DNA from: UBA5972 sp964567685
GTDB taxonomy: Bacteria; Pseudomonadota; Alphaproteobacteria; Rhodobacterales; Rhodobacteraceae
Length of the DNA: 64,000 nucleotides
Direction: 5' to 3'
Assembly (NCBI GenBank): GCA_964567685.1
Contig: CAZMNO010000001.1
Location: 62,001-126,000, forward strand
Shown: positions 33,483 to 44,072 of the stretch, piece after piece
How positions within the stretch are numbered: position 1 is the stretch's first letter
Layout of the letters: every line of letters begins with the position of its first letter
Translations under genes and position numbers: made by a program
The notes under the pieces: generated by a model
Database searches by the model: none
The model's input: the letters and a program-made list of their open reading frames with translations, nothing else
What the model was told of the DNA's origin: nothing

Positions 33483-34244
33483 CTATCCAGATAAGGATCG
33501 GAGCCAACCCAGGCCGTCGGGCGTGCAGGTTTTCGGATGGTACTCCGCACTGACAAAACCGCCGTAACCGGATTGATCCAGCGCGCCAAAAAAAGCCCGA
33601 TAGTCAATTTCCGATGGGATAGGCTCATGCCTCCCGGGATGGCCGGCGATCTGGATGTGGCGGGTCTGCGGGTGATTCTCAGCCCAGGCCGATTGCAAAT
33701 CTCCCGTGATCCGATGCGCGTGATACGCATCAAACTGCAGGCCAAGGTTCGGTGCGGCAACCCGGTCGATCACTCGGCGGGCGGTCTGAAAATCGCGCAG
33801 GAAATAACCCGGCATGTCAAAGGGATTGAGCGGCTCGATCAGAAAGCTCTGATCCGGGGCCATTTCACAGGCCCTTGCAAGGTTTTCACAAAGGCAGCCC
33901 TCGGCCGCAGCGCCCTCGGCATTGCCCGACATCACATGAATATGCAGGGGGTTCAAAATGCCAGCGTAGCTCAGCACCAGTGCCAACCCATCGTTGAACG
34001 CCTCTTTGGCGGAGCTGACCGCCGCAAATCCACGCTCCCCGCTGGCCCAGTCGCCCGGTGGGGTGTTGAACAGAACCAGCGGCAGGCCACATGCCTGCAA
34101 GGCAGACAGAATATCCGAAGGATCATGCTCGTAGGGAAACAGGAACTCGACACCGGCAAACCCGGCGGCACGAGCGGCCTCAAATCGCTCAAGAAACGGC
34201 AATTCGGTGAACAACAGGCTCAGATTGGCAGCAAATCGCGGCAT
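33483..34244 (-). CDS. hyi: Hydroxypyruvate isomerase family (Hyi-like) TIM-barrel protein
   Basis: A 253-residue xylose-isomerase-like TIM barrel of the Hyi/OtnI group. Typical blocks are FAANLSLLFTELPFLERF, GFAGVEFLFPYEHD, HIHVMSGN, LIEPLNPFDMPGYFL, LQFDAYHAHRITGD and GFVSAEYHPK; Glu and His metal or catalytic residues lie in these. It starts eight bases after the SDR gene on the same strand. True hydroxypyruvate isomerases and 2-oxo-tetronate isomerases are hard to separate by eye. Confidence 0.8.
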   Translation of the reverse strand: MPRFAANLSLLFTELPFLERFEAARAAGFAGVEFLFPYEHDPSDILSALQACGLPLVLFNTPPGDWASGERGFAAVSSAKEAFNDGLALVLSYAGILNPLHIHVMSGNAEGAAAEGCLCENLARACEMAPDQSFLIEPLNPFDMPGYFLRDFQTARRVIDRVAAPNLGLQFDAYHAHRITGDLQSAWAENHPQTRHIQIAGHPGRHEPIPSEIDYRAFFGALDQSGYGGFVSAEYHPKTCTPDGLGWLRSLSG

Positions 34245-34251
34245 CAGCAGA

Positions 34252-34947
34252 TCAGAAACTCTCAACCCAGGGTCTGATGGCGATTTCACTGCTCCATGCG
34301 GATCGATGCTGATTGATCAGATCAAGAAAGGTCTGTGCAACCGCATCCGGGTCAAGCATGGAATCCGGCCGGTCAGGCGGTTCCGTCCTGCCGGGATTGC
34401 GAATGCCACCATCGATATTGACCCAGGCCACGTGAATGCCTTTCGGGTGCAATTCCCGCGCCATCGACTGCGCCAGCCCGCGCTGGGCGAATTTGCCCAT
34501 GGCAAAGGGCGCGGATTGGGCAAAGCCCTTGACCCCGGCCGAGGCGCCGGTGATCAGGATCGTGCCGCGCCTGCCATCAACGGGTTCCTGTTCCTCCATG
34601 CGTCTGGCGGCTTGCTGACCCACCAGAAACGCCCCGAACGCCGTGACCTCCAAGGCGCTGTGCACGACCTCAGGGTCAAGCGTGGCAACCGGCCCGCGCA
34701 ACCGCGCCGATGGGTTGTAGACAACGACATCCAGACGGCCCTTCACCCGGTCAAACAAATCAGCCACCTGCCCGGGATCGGAGGCGTCACAGGCAAGTGA
34801 TGTTGCCCCGGTTTCATCCACAAGCTCGGCTAGTTTGTCAGTATCGCGCGCCGCCAGATAAAGAGTGTAGCCCTCACGCGCCAGCAAGCGCGCAAGTGAC
34901 GAGGAGTTTCCAGGCCCCGCACCCACGATCAAGGCTGTTTTACTCAT
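34252..34947 (-). CDS. Atypical SDR-family protein lacking the catalytic tyrosine
   Basis: A 231-residue short-chain dehydrogenase fold. The nucleotide-binding loop is VGAGPGNSSSLA, missing the last glycine of the usual pattern. The catalytic serine is kept (ITGASAG, Ser136) and the lysine is kept (Lys152), but the position of the catalytic tyrosine is Phe148 in APFAMGKFA. Such proteins may bind NAD(P) without normal dehydrogenase chemistry. It is upstream of and nearly touching the Hyi-like gene, and 29 bases after DUF1285 gene's stop side, all on the minus strand. Confidence 0.8.
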   Translation of the reverse strand: MSKTALIVGAGPGNSSSLARLLAREGYTLYLAARDTDKLAELVDETGATSLACDASDPGQVADLFDRVKGRLDVVVYNPSARLRGPVATLDPEVVHSALEVTAFGAFLVGQQAARRMEEQEPVDGRRGTILITGASAGVKGFAQSAPFAMGKFAQRGLAQSMARELHPKGIHVAWVNIDGGIRNPGRTEPPDRPDSMLDPDAVAQTFLDLINQHRSAWSSEIAIRPWVESF

Positions 34948-34976
34948 GCGTTCCTCCCCGGATCGAATATGTTTGC

Positions 34977-35582
34977 CTAATCCACGTTCAGCTCAGCCGA
35001 TGGAATGACAGGAAAGAACTCACCACCTGACCACAGGCCGAACCAGCTTTCCGCCTTGATAGTTTCATGGGTGCCCAGTTCTACCAGCCGGTAAAAGCTC
35101 TTGCGGTCAATCAGGGCCTCAAGATTGGTGCGGATCAGCACATAAGGCGACGGCTCGCCGGTTTCCGGATCCCTTGCAATCCGAATAGGGTTTTCCGGCC
35201 CGGCACTGGCCTCGTCATCGACATTGGTGGTGAAGGTGATCACCTGATCCTTGCCCTCACCTTTGATCTCAAAATCGATGGCAACGAAGGGCGCGTCATC
35301 GACGGTTATTCCAACCTTTTCAACGGGTGTTACCAGAAAATAATCATCGCCATCCTTGCGGATGATTGAAGAGAACAGTTTTACCAGCGGTTTGCGCCCG
35401 ATCGGCGTGCCCAGATAAAACCATGTTCCATCGCGGGTGATGCGCATATCAAGGTCGCCACAAAATTCCGGGTTCCACAAATGCACCGGCGGCGGGCCCT
35501 TTTTGCTGGCCGCTTTGGCGGCGGCGGCGATACCTTCGGCGTCTGCCTTCACGATCTTTTGTGCATCTGTATGATTTGCCAT
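34977..35582 (-). CDS. DUF1285 domain-containing protein
   Basis: A 201-residue protein of the DUF1285 family: PPPVHLWNPEFCGDLDMRI at the start of the domain, then GTWFYLGTPIGRKPLVKLF and YFLVTPVEKVGI. The N terminus is a helical AADAEGIAAAAKAA-like lead. I start at MANHTDAQK (35582), since upstream residues overlap the promoter region. It is divergent from the MoxR cluster with about 90 bases between them, an arrangement I recall as frequent in alphaproteobacteria. Function unknown. Confidence 0.85.
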   Translation of the reverse strand: MANHTDAQKIVKADAEGIAAAAKAASKKGPPPVHLWNPEFCGDLDMRITRDGTWFYLGTPIGRKPLVKLFSSIIRKDGDDYFLVTPVEKVGITVDDAPFVAIDFEIKGEGKDQVITFTTNVDDEASAGPENPIRIARDPETGEPSPYVLIRTNLEALIDRKSFYRLVELGTHETIKAESWFGLWSGGEFFPVIPSAELNVD

Positions 35583-35674
35583 TTGTTTAACTTGCTTTAG
35601 TTTGCTTTGATACCGAAAGGAAACGCCCAAACGGGCGGGCACAAGATAACTTAATTCGAGATGGGGCATTTGTC

Positions 35675-36681
<1,007 letters not shown>

Positions 36682-36685
<4 letters not shown>

Positions 36686-37578
36686 GCCCCGACCCCGGCA
36701 CTGACCTTTCGCTTCCAAGGCTCCGCCAGGAAGCGCAGGAACAATCGGCACTGTTGCCGCCGCTTCTGGTCGAGGCGCGGCATCTGGCGGCATCGGTTAT
36801 TCTGGGAACCCACGGGCGCAGGCAGGCCGGTCAGGGCGAGGAATTCTGGCAGTTTCGCGCGGCCATGCCCGGAGACCCATGGCGCAGCATTGACTGGCGG
36901 CGATCGGCAAGAACCGAGGTGCAATTCATCCGTCAGCGCGAATGGCAGGCGGCGCAATCGGTGCTTCTGTGGCTTGATGACGCCCGGTCGATGGATTTCA
37001 GCGGTGCGAAGGATCGCCCGAGCAAAGGCGCGCGCAGCAACCTGATCGGTCTAGCGCTGGCTATCCTTCTGGTGCGTGCCGGCGAAAGGGTTGGACTGTT
37101 TGAAGACCCCGACCCGCCAAAATCAGGCGAAACCCAGATCGACAGGATCGTTGCACAATTGGGTGCCAGAGCATCCGCGCAGGATTACGGCCACCCTGCC
37201 GACCGGGTGTTTCCCAAGGGCAGCCGGGCGGTCTTCATCTCGGATTTTCTGGGTGACTGGGACGGGGTCAAATCCACTCTGACCAAAGCCGCAGACAGGG
37301 GGGTGAGCGGCGCGCTCGTGCAAATTCTCGACCCGGTCGAAGAAGTCTTTCCCTTTGATGGCCGCACTGAGTTTCAGAGCATGACCGGTGCCATCCGTTT
37401 TGAAACACTGCGCGCCCGTGGGCTGAAGACCGCGTACCTGCAAAAATTGGCCACGCGCAAAGAGGAATTGCAGGCGATCTGCAAGACCACTGGCTGGCAA
37501 TATCTGTGCCACCACACATCCGAAGCGGCGCAACCCGCGCTGATGTGGCTTTTCTCAGCTCTGAAAGAGGAGCGTTAA
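36682..37578 (+). CDS. DUF58 domain-containing protein
   Basis: A 298-residue protein of the DUF58 family with the hallmark GEEFWQFRAAMPGDPWRSIDWRRSART-type segment (about residues 50-77), VLLWLDDARSMDF at the start of a VWA-like fold and a final helical tail. DUF58 proteins are standard partners of MoxR ATPases. The start is TTG, overlapping the MoxR stop. No membrane span is obvious here, unlike many relatives. Confidence 0.88.
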
Positions 37579-37644
37579 GGGATGCCGGAACCTCGGCCAA
37601 CCAAGGATTGGAGCGCCATACCCTCTCAGGGCGGGCCCGTATAG

Positions 37645-40419
37645 ATGTTCGGCGCGTTTGGCAGCATCGGTTTCCTGTCACCTTGGCTGTTACTGGGGTT
37701 GCTGGCCCTGCCGGTTCTGTGGTGGTTGCTGCGCGCGGTACCCCCTGCTGCGATCAAGCGCCGATTTCCGGCGGTGACGCTGCTTCTGGGTCTGAAAGAT
37801 CCCGAAAGCACGCCCGACAAGACCCCGTGGTGGCTGTTACTCTTGCGCATGCTGGCACTGGCTGCACTGATCATCGGTTTTGCCGGGCCGATTCTGAACC
37901 CGAAAGACGTGCGGCTGACCACCGGGCCATTGTTGATCATCAGCGACGCCAGCTGGGCCAGCGCTTCTGACTGGGCGCAGCGCAGGGAAAAAATCACGAC
38001 ACTTTTGAACGATGCCGCCCGGCTGGGCCGCCCGGTTGCCATGATCGCCCTGACCGAGACAACGATCAGCGAAAACAGGCTGCCTCTGCGTTCGGCCCGG
38101 GAATGGTCCGAGGAACTCCTCGCCATGAAACCGGCACCGTGGGAGCCTGACTATCAGGCCTTTGAAGACTGGCTGGCAAAGCTGGAGGATGGAGGTTTTG
38201 AAACCATCTGGATGTCCGATGGTCTGGCGCGTGACGGAAGGCAACGTCTGGCCGCCAGGCTTGCGGGCAAAGGGCGGCTGACGGTGATCGAAGCTCCGGC
38301 AGCAACCCTGGCAATCCGCCCACCGGTCTATCGCGACGGGATGATCGTGGTCACGCTTTTGCGTCCGGTTGCCGGAACCGAGCAGGAGGTCACCCTCAAC
38401 GCATTCGGCCCAGACCCAACGGGTGTTGAGCGCCGCTTGGCACAATTGACCTTGTCGTTTCCGCCCGAGGCGCTGACAGCCGAGGTGGAGTTTGACCTGC
38501 CCGCCGAATTGCGCAACCGCATCCGCCGCTTTGCGATCGCTGGCAAACGGTCAGCCGGGGCCGTTGCTTTGACCGATGATGCCCTTAAAAGGCGCAAAGT
38601 CGCACTTTTTGCCGGGCAACGCGCGCGCGAAGGTCAGGAACTGGTTTCCGCCTTGCATTTCCTGAAAAAGGCGCTGGAACCCACCGCTGAACTGATCGAA
38701 GCACCGGTGCGTGAAAGCCTTTTGGCCAGCCCAGATGTGGTCATTCTGGCCGATGTGGCGAAACTGACTGAAAGCGAGGCCGGGCAGCTGAAAGAATGGG
38801 TTGAGGCCGGTGGCTTGCTGGTCCGCTTTGCCGGGCCTCGGCTGGCCGCCAGCAGCCTTGCCCGCAATGATGAAGACCCGTTACTGCCTGTGCGCCTGCG
38901 CGCCGGTGGGCGAAATGTCGGTGGGGCGATGTCCTGGGGGTCACCGAAGCTTCTGATGCCCTTTGCCAAAGGTTCGCCGTTCTTCGGGCTTGACGTGCCC
39001 GATGATGTCACCGTCACCTCGCAGGTTATCGCTCAACCCGATCCGTTTCTGGCTGAGCGCACGATCGCCTCGTTGCAGGATGGCACACCGCTGGTAACGC
39101 GCAAGGCCCTGGGCGACGGGCGCGTTGTTCTGGTGCATGTCACGGCGAATGCTGAATGGTCGACCTTGCCAATATCAGGCCTCTTTGTTCAGATGCTTGA
39201 GCGCCTTGCAATTTCAACCCGCACGGCAGCGCCCGGTATTGCCGATCTTGCAGGTCAACTCTGGCAGCCCGAACAGGTGATGGACGGGTTTGGCGATCTG
39301 CGCTCCGGCGACAACCTCATCGCCATACCGGGGGAACGGCTTGCCGAAGGTGGCGTTGGCATTGATCTTCTGCCGGGAACATACCTTAACGGCGATCGCC
39401 AGATCGCGGTGAATGTGATAGGTGCCGAGCGGCAACTGGCACCTGCCCTCTGGCCCGGATCGGTCCGCATTGAAGCGATGACAAGCGCTGAAGAACAGCC
39501 GTTGAAAGCCTGGCTGCTGACGATTGCACTGGTCCTGATGATGCTGGACGTCGTCGCCTCGCTGTGGCTGAGCGGGCGGCTTCGCGGACCGCGCGAAGGT
39601 ATCATCGCCTCGGCACTTCTGGCGGTTCTGCTGGCAGTTTCTCCCAGGGTCGAAGCGCAGGATGCATCGGCGCTTGCCGCCACAAAAGAGACGGTTCTCG
39701 CCTATGTCCTGACCGGTGACGGCCGTGTTGATGCCGCTTCCGAAGCGGGGCTGTTCGGGCTTTCACAAATCCTGACGCTGAGAACGGCGGTTGAACCCGC
39801 TGATCCCATTGCCATTGACCTTGAAAAAGACGAACTGGCTTTTTTTCCGATGATTTACTGGCCTGTTTCCGAAGCCCAACCTTTGCCATCAGAGGCGGCT
39901 TATGCGCGCCTCAATACCTATCTGCGCACCGGTGGCATGATCCTATTTGATACGCGCGACGCCAATCTCGGCGGCTTTGGTGCCAGCACCCCCAACGGGC
40001 GGCGTTTGCAGCAACTGGCGGCGCCGCTGGATATTCCGGCACTCGAACCGATCCCCACCGACCACGTTCTGACCCGCTCGTTCTACCTTTTGCAGGATTT
40101 CCCCGGTCGCCATGCCCGCCGCGATGTCTGGGTTGAAGCCGCACCCCAAAACGCCACCCGCGCCGAAGGGATGCCGTTTCGCAACCTCAACGATGGGGTT
40201 TCGCCTGTGGTGATCGGCGGTAACGACTGGGCCTCGGCCTGGGCGATTACCCGGCAGGGGGCCTATATGTTCCCGGTCGGGCGGGGTGGGTATGCCGGTG
40301 AAAGGCAGCGCGAAATCGCCTTCCGCTTTGGCATCAATCTGGTGATGTATGTGCTGACCGGAAACTACAAATCCGATCAGGTTCATGTACCCGCCCTCCT
40401 GGAAAGGCTGGGGCAGTAG
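37645..40419 (+). CDS. BatA-like N terminus with DUF4159 domain, membrane protein
   Basis: A 924-residue protein. The first 80 residues are a BatA/aerotolerance-type module with two membrane spans (FLSPWLLLGLLALPVLWWLL and a second near 58-80). A VWA-like region follows, then a middle extracytoplasmic part, another span near residues 620-645 and, in the last 240 residues, a DUF4159 domain with ARLNTYLRTGGMILFDTRD and FYLLQDFPGR. It probably sits in the inner membrane with most mass outside the cytoplasm. It is the third gene of the MoxR cluster; its role is unknown. Confidence 0.85.
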   Translation: MFGAFGSIGFLSPWLLLGLLALPVLWWLLRAVPPAAIKRRFPAVTLLLGLKDPESTPDKTPWWLLLLRMLALAALIIGFAGPILNPKDVRLTTGPLLIISDASWASASDWAQRREKITTLLNDAARLGRPVAMIALTETTISENRLPLRSAREWSEELLAMKPAPWEPDYQAFEDWLAKLEDGGFETIWMSDGLARDGRQRLAARLAGKGRLTVIEAPAATLAIRPPVYRDGMIVVTLLRPVAGTEQEVTLNAFGPDPTGVERRLAQLTLSFPPEALTAEVEFDLPAELRNRIRRFAIAGKRSAGAVALTDDALKRRKVALFAGQRAREGQELVSALHFLKKALEPTAELIEAPVRESLLASPDVVILADVAKLTESEAGQLKEWVEAGGLLVRFAGPRLAASSLARNDEDPLLPVRLRAGGRNVGGAMSWGSPKLLMPFAKGSPFFGLDVPDDVTVTSQVIAQPDPFLAERTIASLQDGTPLVTRKALGDGRVVLVHVTANAEWSTLPISGLFVQMLERLAISTRTAAPGIADLAGQLWQPEQVMDGFGDLRSGDNLIAIPGERLAEGGVGIDLLPGTYLNGDRQIAVNVIGAERQLAPALWPGSVRIEAMTSAEEQPLKAWLLTIALVLMMLDVVASLWLSGRLRGPREGIIASALLAVLLAVSPRVEAQDASALAATKETVLAYVLTGDGRVDAASEAGLFGLSQILTLRTAVEPADPIAIDLEKDELAFFPMIYWPVSEAQPLPSEAAYARLNTYLRTGGMILFDTRDANLGGFGASTPNGRRLQQLAAPLDIPALEPIPTDHVLTRSFYLLQDFPGRHARRDVWVEAAPQNATRAEGMPFRNLNDGVSPVVIGGNDWASAWAITRQGAYMFPVGRGGYAGERQREIAFRFGINLVMYVLTGNYKSDQVHVPALLERLGQ

Positions 40420-40420
40420 G

Positions 40421-42499
40421 ATGGTCACTGATATCGTATTTGACCCTTTGCTGCCGCTCATCGTCCTGACCGGATTGGCTGCTCTGGTTTCTGCGCTTCT
40501 GACTTTCGCGCTCTGGCGCGGGCTGACGGGCTGGTGGCTCAGGGCGTTTTCGGCACTGGTGCTGTTATTTGCGCTGGCCAACCCGTCGCTCAGACAGGAA
40601 GAGCGCACGCCGCTTTCCGATATCGTGCTTGTCGTGGTTGACCAGACCTCTAGCCAGGGGGTTGCAGACCGACCCAATCAAATCGCAGATGCCCTGAAAA
40701 AACTTGAAGCAAAACTCGGCGGTCTGGAGGAGTTTGAAACCAAGATCGTCACGCTTGACGATGCACCTGATGGAAGCGACGCGGGCAGCCTGTTGATGAC
40801 AGCTCTTGCCGATGCCACAGCCGAAACCGCGCGCACACGCATAGCCGGGGCCATTCTGATCACCGACGGTCAGGTTCATGACATGGCGCTGGCCCCTGAA
40901 TTTCCCGCCCCTGTCCATGTTCTTTTAAGTGGGGCTGAAACCGACTGGGACCGGCGGCTTGAAATCACGAACGCCCCGGCTTTTGCCATTCTCGGCGAGC
41001 CGGTAACGTTGAAGCTGAAGGTGAGTGACAGCGGTGCGGTTCCGGTCGATGTATCCCCCTTCAGCGAACTGACGATTTCCGTGGATGGGGGACGCGCACA
41101 GCACTTCCGCATCCGGGTCGGTGAAGAGCTGGAACTGCCGCTCAGGCTGGCACATGGCGGTCAGAACGTGTTGCAATTTGAAGTGCCCGAAGTTGAAGGC
41201 GAACTGACCGATCGCAACAACGCCGCAGTTGTTTCGATTAATGGCGTGCGTGACCGGTTGCGGGTTCTGCTGGTCTCCGGCGAACCCCATGCAGGCGAAC
41301 GCACCTGGCGCAATCTGCTGAAATCGGATTCTGCGGTTGATCTGGTGCATTTCACCATTCTGCGCCCACCGGGGAAGCAGGACGGGGTTCCGGTGACCGA
41401 ATTATCGCTGATCGCATTTCCCACGCGCGAGTTGTTTCTGGACAAGATTGACGAGTTTGACCTGATCATCTTTGACCGCTACCGCAGGCGCGGGATCCTG
41501 CCGTCGGTCTATCTCGACAATGTTGCGCGCTATGTTGAAAAGGGCGGGGCTGTGCTGCTGGCTGCCGGGCCTGATTTTGCCGGGGCGGAAAGTATTTATC
41601 GCTCGCCCCTGTCGCGGGTTCTTCCGGCGTCGCCCTCGGCAAGGGTGTTTGAAACGGGGTTCGTGCCCCGGATTACCGATCTCGGGGCTCGTCACCCGGT
41701 GACCGCAGGTCTGGAGAACTTTGCCCCGCGTCCACGCGATGAAGATGGCAATCCCGGCTGGGGGCGCTGGTTCAGGATGATTGATCTGAGGGCTGGCTCC
41801 GGCCACACGGTGATGACCGGACCTGAGAGCCGCCCCTTGCTGATACTGGACAGGGTCGGGGCCGGGCGGATTGCCCTTTTGGCCTCGGATCAGGCCTGGC
41901 TCTGGCATCGCGGATATGAAGGCGGCGGACCGCAGCTGGAAATGCTGCGCAGGCTGGCGCATTGGATGATGAAAGAGCCCGAGCTTGAGGAAGAGGCGCT
42001 GCAAGCCACGGCGCGTGGCCGCTCTGTTACGGTGACGCGCCGTTCGCTTGAAGTAGGTGAGCGAAGTGTCGTTATCGAGGCGCCAAACGGGCAAATCGGT
42101 GATCTGCCTTTGGTGGAGGTCTCGCCGGGTCGCTATGTTGCCCGGTTTGATGGCCCCGAAAACGGGCTTTACCGGCTGCGCGAGGGCAATCTGGAGGCCG
42201 TGGTGGCTCTGGGCCCGGCGGCGCCAAAAGAGTTTGAGGACGCGATTTCCACAGCCGATCTTATCGCGCCGCTTGCGGCGGCGACGCGCGGCGGCATTCA
42301 TCGCCTGACGGATGGTGTTCCATCGATCCGTTCGGTTCGGGCCGGGCGTGTTGCCAGTGGTCGGGGTTGGATCGGACTGACCCCGCGCGGGGCTTATGTA
42401 ACCGCGGGGATCACCCTCAGGCCACTGGGGAATGCGCTGATCTTCCTTTTGCTGACCTCCGGGTTCATCCTGCTGGCCTGGTGGCGCGAAGGAAAGTGA
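40421..42499 (+). CDS. Membrane protein with amidotransferase-like (GATase1) domain
   Basis: A 692-residue protein with two N-terminal spans (about residues 8-30 and 40-56), a VWA-like stretch opening with DIVLVVVDQTSSQG, a long beta-rich region, a class-I-amidotransferase-like fold (RVLLVSGEPHAGER, VEKGGAVLLAAGPDFAGAES) and one C-terminal span (LIFLLLTSGFILLAWW). The start follows the previous stop with one base between them. It ends the MoxR cluster. Enzyme activity is doubtful: I see no convincing Cys-His-Glu triad. Confidence 0.8.
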   Translation: MVTDIVFDPLLPLIVLTGLAALVSALLTFALWRGLTGWWLRAFSALVLLFALANPSLRQEERTPLSDIVLVVVDQTSSQGVADRPNQIADALKKLEAKLGGLEEFETKIVTLDDAPDGSDAGSLLMTALADATAETARTRIAGAILITDGQVHDMALAPEFPAPVHVLLSGAETDWDRRLEITNAPAFAILGEPVTLKLKVSDSGAVPVDVSPFSELTISVDGGRAQHFRIRVGEELELPLRLAHGGQNVLQFEVPEVEGELTDRNNAAVVSINGVRDRLRVLLVSGEPHAGERTWRNLLKSDSAVDLVHFTILRPPGKQDGVPVTELSLIAFPTRELFLDKIDEFDLIIFDRYRRRGILPSVYLDNVARYVEKGGAVLLAAGPDFAGAESIYRSPLSRVLPASPSARVFETGFVPRITDLGARHPVTAGLENFAPRPRDEDGNPGWGRWFRMIDLRAGSGHTVMTGPESRPLLILDRVGAGRIALLASDQAWLWHRGYEGGGPQLEMLRRLAHWMMKEPELEEEALQATARGRSVTVTRRSLEVGERSVVIEAPNGQIGDLPLVEVSPGRYVARFDGPENGLYRLREGNLEAVVALGPAAPKEFEDAISTADLIAPLAAATRGGIHRLTDGVPSIRSVRAGRVASGRGWIGLTPRGAYVTAGITLRPLGNALIFLLLTSGFILLAWWREGK

Positions 42500-42525
42500 T
42501 CTGGACATTTCCGACAGTCATGTTA

Positions 42526-42550
42526 AATTGGTAAAGTAATTTTACCAATT
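42526..42550. promoter_or_regulatory. Perfect palindrome upstream of glcD (candidate operator)
   Basis: AATTGGTAAA, a five-base spacer, and TTTACCAATT form a perfect 10-base inverted repeat that ends 14 bases before the glcD start. The TTGGT...ACCAA core resembles sites of GntR/FadR-type regulators, such as GlcC and PdhR, which control glycolate and pyruvate genes. A regulator at this spot would block transcription or translation start. No glcC is in the window. Confidence 0.6.
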
Positions 42551-42563
42551 CAGAGGCCAGATC

Positions 42564-44000
42564 ATGGAAATGCCGCTGCCAGATACTGCGATTCTGTCGC
42601 GCAGAGATGATCTTGTGCGCCGGTTGCAATCGGTTCTGCCGGATCAGTCCGTGATCCATGCGCCAGCCGAACTGAAGGTCTATGAATGCGATGCGCTGAC
42701 CGCCTATCGCTGCCCACCGCTTGCCGTGGTGTTGCCATCCACCACTGAAGAGGTGGCTGCCGTTTTGACGATCTGTCACGACGAGAAAGTTCCCGTGGTG
42801 CCGCGCGGCGCCGGCACCTCACTCGCCGGTGGCGCGCTGCCAACAGCGGATTGTGTCATTCTGGGAGTGGCGCGGCTGAACAGGGTTCTTGAGACCGACA
42901 TCGAGAACCGGTTCATAAGGGTCCAGTCCGGCCGCACCAATCTCAGCGTCACAGGCGCGGTCGAGGATAAAGGGTACTTTTTCGCCCCCGATCCCTCCAG
43001 CCAGCTCGCATGTGTAATCGCCGGGAATATCGCCATGAATTCCGGCGGCGCGCATTGCCTGAAATATGGCGTCATGACCAACAATCTTCTTGGGGTCACC
43101 ATGGTTCTGATGGACGGAACCGTGGTTGAAATCGGCGGGGCACATCTGGAAGCCGCAGGTCTTGATTTGCTCGGTCTGATCTGCGGATCAGAAGGTCAGC
43201 TTGGTGTCGTCACTGAAGCGACCCTCAGGATACAGCCCAAGCCCGAAGGGGCGCGTCCGGTTCTGATGGGTTTTGACTCTGCCGAGGGTGCAGGGGCCTG
43301 TGTCTCCGACATCGTCAGATCGGGCCTGCTTCCGGTGGCCATCGAATATATGGACCGGCCGGCAATCCGCGCAACTGAAGCCTTCGCCAAGGCCGGCTAT
43401 CCGGACGTGGAGGCCCTGCTGATTATCGAGGTCGAAGGTTCTGCAGCCGAGATCAAGGACCAGCTTGACAAGATCATCGAAATTGCCCGCAGCCACAGTC
43501 CGGTTGCCTTGCGTGAAAGTGCCAGTGAAGAGGAATCCAGGCGGATATGGGCCGGTCGCAAAGCGGCATTCGGGGCAATGGGCCAGATCAGCGATTACAT
43601 GTGTCTTGACGGGACGATCCCGGTTTCCGAACTGCCGGATGTGTTGAGAGGTATTCGCGCACTTTCCGATCAATACGGCCTGGACGTTGCAAACGTGTTT
43701 CATGCCGGTGACGGCAACATGCACCCGCTTATTCTTTATGACGCCAACAAAACCGGCGACCTTGAGAAATGCGAGGCGATGGGGGCCGACATTCTAAAGC
43801 TCTGCGTCTCAGTTGGCGGGTGTCTGACGGGTGAGCACGGGGTCGGGGTTGAAAAGCGTGATTTGATGGATGTGCAATACGGCAAACCGGACATAGCGGC
43901 CCAGATCGCGGTGAAGGATGTGTTTGACCCCGATTGGCTGCTGAACCCGGCCAAGGTGTTTCCACTGGCTTATTCGGAAAACAGGCGAAACTGTGGTTGA
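42564..44000 (+). CDS. glcD: Glycolate oxidase, FAD subunit
   Basis: A 478-residue FAD-linked oxidase of the GlcD family (glycolate to glyoxylate). The FAD-binding PCMH domain shows VVPRGAGTSLAGGALP and NSGGAHCLKYGVMTNN, and the C-terminal domain shows NVFHAGDGNMHPLILYD and CLTGEHGVGVEKRD. It is the first of the glcDEF operon, with AGAGGCCAGATC before the ATG and a palindromic operator candidate just upstream. Glycolate is a main algal exudate, which fits a marine heterotroph. Confidence 0.95.
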   Translation: MEMPLPDTAILSRRDDLVRRLQSVLPDQSVIHAPAELKVYECDALTAYRCPPLAVVLPSTTEEVAAVLTICHDEKVPVVPRGAGTSLAGGALPTADCVILGVARLNRVLETDIENRFIRVQSGRTNLSVTGAVEDKGYFFAPDPSSQLACVIAGNIAMNSGGAHCLKYGVMTNNLLGVTMVLMDGTVVEIGGAHLEAAGLDLLGLICGSEGQLGVVTEATLRIQPKPEGARPVLMGFDSAEGAGACVSDIVRSGLLPVAIEYMDRPAIRATEAFAKAGYPDVEALLIIEVEGSAAEIKDQLDKIIEIARSHSPVALRESASEEESRRIWAGRKAAFGAMGQISDYMCLDGTIPVSELPDVLRGIRALSDQYGLDVANVFHAGDGNMHPLILYDANKTGDLEKCEAMGADILKLCVSVGGCLTGEHGVGVEKRDLMDVQYGKPDIAAQIAVKDVFDPDWLLNPAKVFPLAYSENRRNCG

Positions 44001-44012
44001 TGGCCGCGCCAA

Positions 44013-44072
44013 GGGGGCTTTGCCTCCCGGCAAAAACCGCCTTCCCCCAAGGATATTGATGAAAAGAAGAAG
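44013..44072 (+). repeat. Short hairpin-plus-tail intergenic element, copy 1
   Basis: Between glcD and glcE: a GGGGGC/GCCTCC stem with a TTT loop (44013-44028) followed by a CCCCCAAGGATATT...GAAAAGAAGAAGATGAA tail that ends on the glcE start. A similar hairpin and tail occur at 57494-57551. I recall such elements being common between genes in this bacterial family; here the tail supplies an A+G-rich leader to glcE. Confidence 0.45.

Noticed and set aside
41402..42508. Minus-strand open frame of 368 codons opposite the amidotransferase-like gene
   Set aside because: Composition is Arg/Pro/His-rich as in antisense shadows and it opposes a well-supported plus-strand gene in an operon.
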